A DNA stretch of 64,000 bases from JAFAYN01 sp963733105 (GTDB lineage: Bacteria; Gemmatimonadota; Gemmatimonadetes; Longimicrobiales; Longimicrobiaceae). The stretch lies in contig CAVTCB010000023.1 of NCBI GenBank assembly GCA_963733105.1, forward strand, positions 558,001 through 622,000. Reading direction: 5' to 3'. Below the pieces are notes generated by a model. It saw nothing but the letters and a program-made list of their open reading frames with translations. It made no database searches and had not been told where the DNA came from. The position numbers were made by a program, and so were the translations under genes. Positions 50,710 to 62,700 of the stretch are shown here, piece by piece. Each line of letters begins with the position of its first letter. Position 1 is the first letter of the stretch.

Positions 50710-53700
50710 ATGGCCCAGTCCAGCGAGCAAGCCGACCAGATCCCCCTCGCGGTCGAGGACGTCTACCCGCTCACGCCGTCGCAGGCGGGGATGCTCTTCC
50801 ACACGCTGTACGCCCCGGACTCGCAGGTCTACGTCAACCAGTACGTCTTTTCCCTGCGGGGGAGCCCGGACGCGGCGGCGCTGCAGCGGGGGTGGCAGGG
50901 CGTGGTGGACCGGCACCCGGTGCTGCGGACCTCGTTCGTGTGGGAGGGGCTGGACCGGCCGCTGCAGGTGGTGTATCGCGCGTCTGCGCTCCCCTGGGAG
51001 GCGCACGACTGGCGGGCCCTCCCGCGGGACGAGCGGCGGGCGCGGCGGGAGGCGTACCTGGAGGCGGACCGGGAGCGGGGCTTCGACCTCGCCGCGCCGC
51101 CGCTGATGCGGGTGTCGCTGCTCCGGACGGCCGACGACGAGTGGGAGCTGGTCTGGAGCTACCACCACCTGCTCTTCGACGGCTGGTCGATGGGGCTGAT
51201 CCTGCGCGACGTGTTCGGCTTCTACGAGGCGGAGCTGCGCGGGAGCAGGCCGGCTCTCCCCCGGAGCCGGCCCTACCGCGACTACGTCGCCTGGCTGCAG
51301 CGGCAGGAGCTGTCCGCGGCCGAGGCGTTCTGGCGCCGGACGCTGGAGCGGTTCACGGCCCCGACTCCGCTGGGGATCGACCGGTCCCCGGGGGGCGAGC
51401 CGGACGGGGCCGCCGCCTACGACCACGTCGACCGGGAGCTGTCCGCCGCGACCACGTCCACGCTCCTCTCGTTCGCCCGGGGGCAGAGGGTGACGCCCAG
51501 CACGCTCTGGCAGGGCGCGTGGGGGGTGCTGCTGTCGCGCTACTCGGGCGAGGAGGACGTGGTCTTCGGGGCGACCGTGTCGGGGAGGGAGACGGGGCCG
51601 GAGGGGATGGACGAGATGGTCGGGCTCTTCATCAACACCCTCCCCGTGCGGCTGGAGCCGCGGGGAGAGGCGCGGGTGGGCGAGCTCCTCGGGCGCCTGC
51701 AGGCGCAGCAGGCGGAGGCGCGGAGGTACGACTTCACCCCCTTCCCGCAGGTGCAGCAGTGGAGCGGGCTCCCGGCCGGGACGCCGCTCCTGGAGAGCAT
51801 CGTGGTCTTCGAGAACCACCCCGTCTGGAACGAGGTGGGCGGGGGGGAGAACGGCTTCCGGGTGGAGGGCTGGGACCACCTGGGGCTGAGCCACTACCCG
51901 CTGACGCTGGTCGTGCTCCCCGGGGAAAGGGCGAGCCTGCGCGTGGAGTACGACCGCCGGAGGATCGACCGGGCGGCGGCGGAGCGGATGGCGGGGCACC
52001 TGGAGACGGTGCTGGAGGGGCTGGCGGCCGACCCGGCGCGGCGCCTCTCGGAAGTGCCGCTGCTGCGGGGCGAGGAGCGCGCCCGGGTGCTGGAGCACGG
52101 GAGGGCCGCAGCGGCCGGGCTCCCGAGGGCGTGCATCCACGAGCTGTTCACGGAGCAGGCCGCGCGCACGCCGGACGCGCCGGCGGTGGTCGCCGCGGGC
52201 GGGACGCTCACCTTCGCGGGGCTGGAGCGCGCGAGCGAGCGGATCGCGCGCCGGCTCCGCGCCCACGGCGTGGGGCCCGAGACCCTCGTCGCGGTGCTGA
52301 CGGAGCACTCCCCCGACGTCGTGGCCGTCCTGCTCGGAGTCCTCCGGGCCGGGGGCGTCTACCTCCCGCTCGACCCCGCCGCCCCGGCCGGGCGCCTGGG
52401 ACACGTGCTGCGGGACGCCCGCGCGGCGCTGGTGCTGGCGCAGCCCGGGCTGGAGGCGCGCCTCCCCGCCGGGGCCCCCCCGGTCCTCCCGCTCGACGCG
52501 TCCTGGACCACCCCGGGCGCCGGGGCGGAGGACGGGCCGCCCCTCCCGTCCGTCTCGCCGGACAACGCGGCGTACGTCATCTACACCTCCGGCTCCACCG
52601 GAACGCCCAAGGGGGTGGTGGTCCCGCACGGGGCTGCGGCCGCCCACCTCCGCCAGGTCGCGCGCGCGTACGGGCACACGCCCGCGGACCGGGTGCTGGC
52701 GTTCGCCGCGCTCACCTTCGACCAGTCGATCGAGGACATCCTGGCGCCGCTGGCCGTGGGGGCGTCGGTGGTGGTGCGCGACCCGGCCCCGTGGACCCCG
52801 GCCGAGCTGGCGGAGCGCGTCGGCGCGCTGGGGATCACGCAGATGAACCTGTCGACGGCGTACTGGAGCCAGATCGCCGGCGACCGCCCGGCCGCGAGGG
52901 CGCTCAAGGAGCACGTCCAGGTGATCGTCGCCGGGGGCGAGGCCCTCACCGCCGCGGCGGTGCGCGCCTGGGACGCGGTCCCGGGCGGGTCCGTGCGGCT
53001 GCTGAACGGCTACGGCCCCACGGAGACGGTGGTGACCGCGACCGTCTTCGACGTCCCGCCCGGCCACTCGGCCGGGTGGGGCGCGGGGGTGCCGATCGGC
53101 CGCCCGGTGGGCGGGCGCGCCGCGTACGTGCTGGACGCCGCGGGCGAGCCGGCGCCGACCGGAGTGCCCGGGGAGCTGTGCATCGGCGGGGTGGAGGTGG
53201 CGCGGGGGTACCTGGGCCGGCCGGAGCTGACCGCCGCGAAGTTCGTCCCCGACGCGTTCGGGGAGGAGCCGGGCGGGCGGCTGTACCGGACCGGGGACCG
53301 GGTGAGGTGGCTGGAGTCGGGCGACCTCGAGTTCCTGGGCCGCACCGACCAGCAGGTCAAGGTGCGCGGCTTCCGCATCGAGCCCGGGGAGGTGGAGGCC
53401 GCGCTCCTCGCGGACGCGCGGGTGCGGGAGGCGGCGGTGGTGGTCCGCGAGGACGCCCCCGGCGAGCGGCGCCTGGTGGCGTACGTGGCCGCCGCGGGCG
53501 CGGGGGAGCTCCCCGTCCCGGAGCTGCGGGCCGCGCTGCGCGGGCGGCTCCCGGAGTACATGGTCCCTTCCGCCTTCGTGGTGCTGGACCGGCTCCCCCT
53601 GAACGCCCACGGCAAGGTCGACCGGCGGGCGCTCCCCGCGCCGGAGGCCGGCTCCTCCGGCGCGGAGCACGTCGCGCCCCGGACCGCGGCGGAGGAGGCG

Positions 53701-56700
53701 CTGGCCGGGATCTGGGCCGCGGTGCTGGGGGTGGAGCGGGTCGGCGTCGAGAACAGCTTCTTCGAGCTGGGAGGGCACTCCCTCCTGGCCATGCAGGTGG
53801 TCTCGCGGGTGCGGCAGGCGCTGGGGGTGGAGGTGCCGCTGCGGGCGCTCTTCGAGGCGCCCACGGTGGCGGGGATGGCGGGTGTCGTCGAGGCGCTGCG
53901 GAGCGCCGGGACCTCCACGGCGCCGCCGATCGAGCGGGTCTCCCGGGAGGCGCCGCTCCCGCTCTCCTTCGCCCAGCAGCGGCTCTGGCTGGTGGACCGG
54001 ATCGACCCGGACAGCTCCGCCTACAACATGCCCGCCGCGCTGCGGCTGCGCGGGTCGCTGGACGTCGCGGCGCTGCGGGCCGGCCTGGACGCGCTGGTGC
54101 GGCGGCACGAGACGCTGCGCACCACGCTCGCGGAGCGGGACGGCGGGCCCGTGCAGGTGATCCACCCGAGCGCGCCGGTGCCGCTCCCCGTGCTGGACCT
54201 GCGGGCGCTGCCGGAGGCGGCGCGGGAAGCCGAGGCCGGGCGGCTGGCCGCGGAGGAGGCGCTGCGCCCCTTCGACCTGGCGCGCGGACCGCTGCTGCGG
54301 AGCACGCTGCTGCGCCTGGGCGCGGACGAGCACGTGCTCTGCTTCACGATGCACCACGTGGTCAGCGACGGCTGGAGCATGGACGTCCTGGTGCGCGAGG
54401 CCTCCGCGCTCTACGCCGGCGAGCCGCTCCCGGAGCTCCCGGTGCAGTACGCCGACTACGCCGTCTGGCAGCGGGACCGGCTGAGCGGGGACTTCCTGGC
54501 GGAGCAGGTCGGCTACTGGAAGAGGGCGCTCCGGGACGCGCCGCCGCTCCTGGAGCTTCCCACCGACCGCGCGCGCGCCGCGGGGCAGGGGACCCTCGCC
54601 GGCAGGCACGCCTTCGCGCTCCCGGCCGGTCTGACGGCGCGGCTGCGGAGCGTCGCGCAGGATCAAGGCGCGACGCTGTTCATGACGGCCCTCGCCGCCT
54701 GGCAGGTGCTGCTGGGCCGCTACGCGGGGGCGGACGACGTGGTGGTGGGCACCCCGGTCGCCGGCCGCCCGCGGGTGGAGCTGGAGGGGCTCATCGGCTT
54801 CTTCGTCAACATGCTGGCCCTGCGCGCCGACCTGGGCGGCGACCCCACCTGGAGCGAGCTGCTCGGCCGCGTGCGCGACGGGGCGACCGGGGCCTACGAC
54901 CACCAGGAGCTGCCGTTCGAGCGCCTGGTGGAGGAGCTGGAGCCGGAGCGCAGCCTCGCGCACTCCCCCGTCTTCCAGGTGAGCTTCGCGCTGCACGAGG
55001 CGAGCGGGCGCGAGGGGGTGTCGCTCGGCGGGGTGGAGGTGGAGCCGCTCGCGGAAGGGGCGGGCGCCGCCAAGTTCGACCTCGACCTGGTGCTCCGGGA
55101 CGACGGGGAAGCGCTGGAGGGAGCGCTCTCCTACCGCGCGGCGCTCTTCGAGGCGGAGACCGTCGCGCGCATGGCCGGGCACCTGGAGGCGGTCCTGGAG
55201 GCGCTGGCGGCCGACCCGGGGCGGCGTCTCTCCGGGACGTCGCTGCTGCGGGAGGCGGAGCGCGCGCAGCTTCGGGAAGCCTCCCGCCCCGCGCCCGTCG
55301 AGCCCGCCCGGGCGGGCGTGCACGAGCTGTTCGCGCGGCAGGCGGCGCGCACCCCGGACGCCGTGGCCGTCTCCTCCGGCGGGGAAGCGCTGAGCTACGC
55401 GGAGCTGGAGCGCCGCGCCAACCGGCTGGCGCGCGCGCTGCGCCGCCGCGGCGTCGGCCCCGAGACCCGGGTCGGCCTCTGCGTCGAGCGGGGCGTCGAG
55501 CTCCCGGTGGCCGTGCTGGGTGTGCTCAAGGCGGGCGGCGCCTACGTCCCGCTCGACCCGGCGTACCCGGCCGAGCGCCTGGCCTACACCCTCGCCGACT
55601 GCGGCGCCTCCGTGCTCCTGACGCGGGCCTCCCTCCTGGAGCGCCTTCCCCCCTTCGCGGGGGAGGTGCTGCGCCTGGACGAGGACCGCGAGGCGATCGC
55701 CGGGGAGGCGGACGACGCCCCGGAGAGCGGGGCGGAGGCGCGGAGCGCGGCGTACGTCGTCTACACCTCCGGTTCCACGGGAAGGCCCAAGGGCGTGGTG
55801 GTGGAGCACGCCGGCTTCGCGCGCACGCTGCTGAGCATGCGCGACGCCTTCGGGCTCGCCGCCGGGGAGGTGATGACGGCGCTGGCGAGCCCCGCGTTCG
55901 ACATCTGGGGCTTCGAGGTGTTCGCCCCGCTCCTGGCGGGCGGGGAGGTCCGGCTGGTGGCGCCCGGGACCGTGCGCGACGTGGAGCGCCTGGTCGGGGA
56001 GCTGGAGGACGTGGACGCGGTGCACGCGGTGCCGGCGCTGATGCGCGAGGTGGTGCAGCGGGTGCGTGCCGGGGCGGGTACGCTGCCGCGGATGCGGCGC
56101 GCCTTCGTCGGGGGCGACGCGGTCCCGGCGGAGCTGGTGGAGCAGATGAAGACGGCGTTCCCCGCGGCGGAGGTGTGGACGCTGTACGGGCCGACGGAGG
56201 CGACGATCGTCAGCGCCGCGACGTCGGGGCGGGGGAAGGCAGGGTCGGGCGGAGGGGGGATGGGGCGGGCGCTCCCGGGGGAGGGGCTGTACGTGGTGGA
56301 CGGGAGCGGGAGCCTGCAGCCGGCGGGGGTGCCCGGGGAGCTGTGGATCGGGGGCGCCGGGGTGGCGCGCGGCTACCTGGGACGGGCGGAGCTGACGGCG
56401 GAGCGCTTCGTCCCCGACGCCTTCGGGGACGAGGCGGGCGCGCGGCTGTACCGGAGCGGGGACCGGGTGCGGCGCAGGGCCGACGGCGAGCTGGAGTTCC
56501 TGGGGCGGACGGACGCGCAGGTGAAGGTGCGCGGCTTCCGCATCGAGCCCGGGGAGGTCGAGGCCGTGCTGGCCGCCCTGCCGCAGGTGCGCGAGGCGGT
56601 GGTGGCGGTGCGCGAGGACGCGCCCGGGGAGAAGCGCCTGGTGGGGTACGTGGTGGCGGAGGAGGGGGCGGAAGCCTCGCCCGCGGAGCTGAGGGCGGAG

Positions 56701-59700
56701 CTGCTGGGCCGCCTCCCGGAGCACATGGTGCCGGGCGCGCTCGTGGTGCTCGACCGCCTCCCGCTGAACGCCAACGGCAAGGTGGACCGCCGCGCCCTCC
56801 CCTCGCCGCAGTGGGGAGCGGACGAGGCGTACCTGGCGCCGCGCACGGCGGCCGAGGAGATCGTGGCCGGGATCTGGTCGGCCGTGCTGGGCGTGGAGCG
56901 GGTGGGGGTGGAGCAGGGCTTCTTCGAGCTGGGCGGACACTCGCTGCTGGCGACGCGCGTGGTCTCGCGCCTCCGCGAGGAGCTGGGCGTGGAGGTGCCG
57001 CTGCGCGCCCTCTTCGAGACGCCGACCGTGGCGGCGCTGGCCGGGCACGTGGAGGCCGCCCTGGGCTCGGAGCGCCCCGCCTCCACGCGCATCCCCCGCC
57101 GCGCGGAGGACGGCCCCTCGCCGCTCTCGTTCGCGCAGCAGAGGCTCTGGTTCATCGACCAGCTCGACCCCGGGAGCCCCACCTACAACATGCCGGTCGC
57201 GCTGCGGGTCCGCGGCGAGCTGCGCCCCGCGGCGCTGGAGCGGGTCCTCGCCGCGGTCATCCGCCGGCACGAGGCGCTGCGGACCGTGTTCGCCTCCGCC
57301 GGCGGCGAGCCCGTGCAGGTGGTCCGCGCTCCCGGGCCAGTCGGCGTCCCCGTGGCCGACCTGCGGCACCTCCCGGAGGAGGCGCGCGAGGCCGAGGCGC
57401 TGCGCCTGGCCGCCGGGGAGTCCGCGCGCCCCTTCGACCTGGCGGCCGGCCCGCTGCTGCGCGCCGCCGCGGCGCGGCTCGGCGGGCAGGAGTGGGTGGT
57501 GCTCTTCACCATGCACCACATCGTCTCCGACGGCTGGTCCATGGGGGTGCTGGTGGGGGAGGTGTCGGAGCTGTACGGGGCGCTGCACGAGGGGCGCGAG
57601 CCCCGGCTCCCGGAGCTCCCGGTGCAGTACGCCGACTACGCCGCCTGGCAGCGCTCCTGGCTCACGGGCGACGTGCTGGAGGCGCAGCTCGCCTGGTGGC
57701 GGGAGCGCCTCGCCGGGGCCCCGCCGCTGCTGGAGCTGCCGACGGACCACCCGCGGCCCCAGGTGCAGGACGCGCGCGGAGGGATCGTCCCGATCGCGCT
57801 CCCCCCGGAGCTGTCGCGGACCCTCGAGGCCCTGTCGCGGCGGGAGGGGGTGACGCTCTTCATGACCCTCCTGGCCGGGGTGCAGCTTCTCCTGGCCCGC
57901 TACTCGGGGGAGGAGGACGTCCTCGTCGGCTCCCCCATCGCCAACCGGACGCGCGCGGAGACGGAGCCGCTGATCGGCTTCTTCGTCAACACGCTGGTGA
58001 TGCGCACCGACCTCGCCGGCGACCCGACCGTGCGCGGGCTGCTGGGCCGGGTGCGCGCGGCGGCGCTGGGGGCGTACCAGCACCAGGACCTCCCCTTCGA
58101 GCGGCTGGTGGAGGAGCTGGCGCCGGAGCGCAGCCTGGCGCACTCCCCCCTGTTCCAGGTGCTCTTCGCCCTGCAGAACGCGGCGGCGGGGGAGCTGCGC
58201 CTCGGGCCCGTGGAGATGGAGCCGGTGGAGACGGGGCGCGACACGGCCAAGTTCGACCTGACCTTCTCGGTAGCGCCCGGGGAGCGCATCGCCGGGAGCG
58301 TGGAGTACCGGACGTCGCTCTGGGAGCGCTCGACCGTCGAGCGCATGGTGCGGCACCTGGAGGCGGTGCTCCGGGGGATGGCCGCGGAGCCGGAGACGCG
58401 GATCTCCGGGCTGGAGCTGCTGGACGGGGCGGAGCGCGCGCAGGTGCTCCACGCCTGGAACGCGACGGAGACCGAGTACCCGGTCGAGGGCGGCCTCGCC
58501 GCCCTCTTCGAGGCGCAGGCCGCCCGGACACCGGACGCCCCCGCGGTCGTCTTCCTGGACCGGTCGCTGAGCTACGCCGAGCTGGAGCGGGAGGCGAACC
58601 GCCTCGCCCGCCACCTCCTCGCCCTGGGCGTCGGCCCGGACGCGCGGGTGGGGCTGTGCGTGGAGCGCTCGCTGGAGATGGTCGTGGGCGTGCTGGCCGT
58701 TCTCAAGGCCGGCGCGGCGTACGTCCCCCTCGACCCGGCGTACCCCGCCGAGCGCCTGGCGTACATGCTGGAGGACTCCGGCTCCCGGGTGCTCCTGACG
58801 CAGGAGCGGCTCCTCGGCCGGCTCCCCGCGCACGGGGCGCGGACCGTCCGCCTCGACCGGCCCCTGGAGGGAGAGGTCCCGGCCGGTGCGCCGCGCGTCG
58901 CGGTCTCCCCCGACGACCTGGCGTACGTCATCTACACCTCGGGCTCCACCGGACGCCCCAAGGGCGTCGCGATGACGCAGCGGCCCCTGCTCAACCTGAT
59001 CGCCTGGCAGCTCCGGGAGTGGAGCCACCGCCCGGCGGCGCGCACGCTCCAGTTCTCCTCCATCAGCTTCGACGCCTCCTTCCAGGAGATGCTCTCCACC
59101 TGGGGCTCCGGGGGCACGCTGGTGGTGGTCTCCGAGGAGACGCGCGTCGACATGGCGGCGCTGGCCCGGCTGGTCCACCGGGAGCGGATCGAGCGGATCT
59201 TCCTCCCGTTCATCGCCCTCCAGCACCTGGCCGAGGCGGCGCTGGAGCAGGGGATCGTCCCGGACGCGCTCCGCGAGCTGATGACGGCGGGCGAGCAGCT
59301 GCGGGTGACGGAGCAGATCCGCCGCTGGCTGGAGGCCGTGCCGGAGTGCGAGCTGGTCAACCTGTACGGACCCTCGGAGACGCACGTCGTCTCGGCGCTC
59401 AGGCTGTCGGGAGAGCCGGCGGGGTGGCCGGCGCTCCCCAGCATCGGCCTGCCGATCTCGAACACGCAGCTGTACGTGCTGGACGCGTCGCTCCGGCCGG
59501 CGCCGCTGGGCGTCCCCGGGGAGCTCTTCCTGGGCGGCGACAACGTGGCGCGCGGGTACCTGGGCCGCCCCGACGCGACGGCGGAGCGGTTCGTCCCGGA
59601 CCCCTTCGGCCGGGCGGGAGCGCGGATGTACCGCTCGGGCGACCGCGCGCGCTGGCGGGCGGGCGGGGAGGTGGAGTTCCTGGGACGCGTGGACCAGCAG

Positions 59701-62700
59701 GTCAAGGTGCGCGGCTTCCGGATCGAGCCCGGCGAGGTGGAGGCGGCGCTGGAAGGGCACCCGGCGGTGCGCCGGGCGCTGGTGGACGCGCGCGAGCACG
59801 CCCCGGGCGACCGGCGGCTGGTGGGCTACGTCGTCCCGGAAGAGGGGACCGGGGCGCCGGCCGCGTCGGAGCTGCGGAGCTTCCTCGGGGAGCGCCTCCC
59901 GGAGCACATGGTGCCGGGGGCGTTCGTGGTGCTGGAAGCCTTCCCGACGACCCCGAGCGGGAAGATCGACCGCCGCGCCCTCCCGGCGCCGGACGCGCCG
60001 GACGGCGAGGCGTACGCCGCGCCGCGGACTCCCGCGGAAGAGGTGCTGGCGGGGATCTACGCCGGGGTGCTCGGCCTGGAGCGGGTGGGGGCGCGGGACG
60101 GCTTCTTCGCGCTGGGAGGGCACTCCCTGCTGGCGACGCGGGCGATGTCGCGCATCCGGGAGGCGTTCGGGGTGGAGGTGCCGCTCCGCACGCTCTTCGA
60201 GGCGCCCACGGTGGCCGCGCTCGCCGGGCGCGTGGAGGCGCTGCGCGGCACCGGCGCCGCGCCCGCGCCGCCGGTGGAGCGGGTCCCGCGCGAGGCGCCG
60301 CTCCCGCTCTCCTTCGCGCAGCAGCGGCTGTGGCTGGTGGACCGGCTGGAGCCGGGGAGCCCCGCCTACAACATGCCCTTCGCGCTGCGCCTGCGCGGCA
60401 CGCTGGACACCGGCGCGCTGCGGGCCGCCCTGGACGCGCTGGTGGAGCGGCACGAGACGCTGCGCACCACGTTCGCGGAGCAGGGCGGCGGCCCCGTGCA
60501 GGTGATCGGTCCGCCCGCGCCCGCCGCCCTGGCGGAGCTGGACCTGCGCGGCCTCCCCGACCCGGAGCGGGAGGCGGAGCGCCTGGCGGCGGAGGAGGCG
60601 CTCCGTCCCTTCGACCTGGCGCGGGGGCCCCTGGCGCGCGGCACGCTGCTGCGCCTGGGCGAGGACGAGCACGTGCTCTGCTTCACGCTGCACCACGTGG
60701 TGAGCGACGGCTGGAGCATGGACGTGCTGGTGCGCGAGGTCTCCGCGCTCTACGCCGGCGAGCCGCTCCCGGAGCTCCCGGTGCAGTACGCCGACTTCGC
60801 GGTGTGGCAGCGCGCCTGGCTGCGCGGCGACGTGCTGGAGGCACAGGTCGGCTTCTGGAGGGACCACCTGGCCGGGGCGCCGCCGCTCCTGGAGATCCCC
60901 ACGGACCGCCCGCGCTCCGCGGGGCTGGGCGCGCGGGGGGGGAGCCACGAGATCGCGCTCCCGGCCGCGGTGTCGCGGGAGCTGAGGGCGCTCTCCCGGC
61001 GTGAGGGGACGACGCTGTTCATGACGCTGCTGGCCGCCTGGCAGGCGCTGCTGTCGAAGTACGCCGGGGAGGAGGACGTGGTGGTCGGCACCCCGATCTC
61101 GGGGCGGAACCGGCGCGAGGTGGAGGGGCTGATCGGCTTCTTCGTCAACATGCTCCCCCTGCGCGCCGACCTGGCGGGAGACCCCACCTGGCGCGAGCTG
61201 CTGGGCCGGGTGCGTGAGACGGCGCTGGGCGCCTACGACCACCAGGACGTCCCCTTCGAGCGCCTGGTGGACGAGCTGGCCGTGGAGCGGAGCCTCCTGC
61301 ACACGCCGCTCTTCCAGGCGACCTTCGCGCTGCAGACGCCGGGCGCGGACGAGCGCCTCTCGCTGGGCGAGGTGGGGCTGGAGCCGTTCGGGGCGGGAGC
61401 GGGAGTCGCCCGGTTCGAGCTGGACCTGGCCTTCCGGGACGACGGGGAAGCGCTCGCGGGCGCGCTCACCTACCGCGCCGGGCTCTTCGAGGCGGAGACC
61501 GTCGCGCGGATGGCGGGGCACCTGGAGACCCTGCTGGAGGCGATGGCCGCCGACCCGCGGCGGCGCCTGTCGGAGGCCTCGCTGCTGCGCGGCGCCGAGC
61601 GCGCCCGGGTGCTGGAGGCGTGGAACGCCCCCGCGGCCGGGCTCCCCCACGAGTGCGTCCACGAGGCCTTTGCCGCGCAGGCGGCCCGCACCCCCGACGC
61701 GCCGGCCCTTCTCTTCGGCAAGGAGGTCCTCGGCTACGCCGAGCTGGACGCGCGCGCCAACCGGCTCGCCCACCTCCTGCGCCGGCGCGGCGTCGGGCCC
61801 GACGTGCGGGTGGCCGTGTGCCTGGAGCGGAGCCCGGAGCTGGTCGTCGCCCTCCTGGCCGTCCTCAAGGCCGGCGGCGCCTACGCCTGCCTCGACCCGG
61901 AGCTCCCCCCCGCGCGCCTGGCCCTCCTGGTGGCCGACCTCGCCGCGCCCCTGGTGCTGAGCCGCGCGCCGCTGCGCGAGCGCCTCCCCGAGGACGTGGA
62001 CGTGCTCTGCCTGGACACGCAGCGGGACCTCCTCTCCCGCGAGCTGTCCACCCCGCCCGCGGTGGAGGTCACGCCCGAGCACCTCTGCTACGTCATCTAC
62101 ACCTCCGGCTCCACGGGCACGCCCAAGGGCACCGAGGTCCCGCACCGGGCCGTCGCCGGCTTCTTCCGGGACGCGGAGTACGCGCGCTTCGACGCGGGCG
62201 AGACGCTGCTGCAGCACTCCTCCGTCTCGTGGGACGCGCTGACGCTGGAGCTGTGGCCGGCGCTGCTGACCGGGGGCCGCTGCGTGCTGTACCCGGGGCG
62301 GAGCCTGGACCCGGAGGGGCTGGCGCGGGAGGTGGAGCGGCACGGGGTGACGACGCTGTGGCTGACGGCGGCGCTCTTCAACCTGGTGGTGGACACCCGG
62401 CCGGAGATGCTGGCGGGGGTGCGCCAGGTGCTGACCGGGGGCGAGGCGGTCTCGGCGGCGCACCTGAGGCGCGCGCGGGAGCTGCACCCGCACCTGCGGC
62501 TGGTGAACGGGTACGGGCCGAGCGAGTGCACGGTGTTCGTGAGCTGCCACGTGGTGGGGGAGGAGGTCGGGGCGGGGGAGGTGCCGATCGGGCGCCCCGT
62601 GGGGGACCGGCGGGTGTACGTGCTGGACGGGTGGGGGGAGCCGGTGCCGGTGGGGATGCCGGGGGAGCTGTACGTCGGCGGGCCCGGGGTGGCGCGCGGC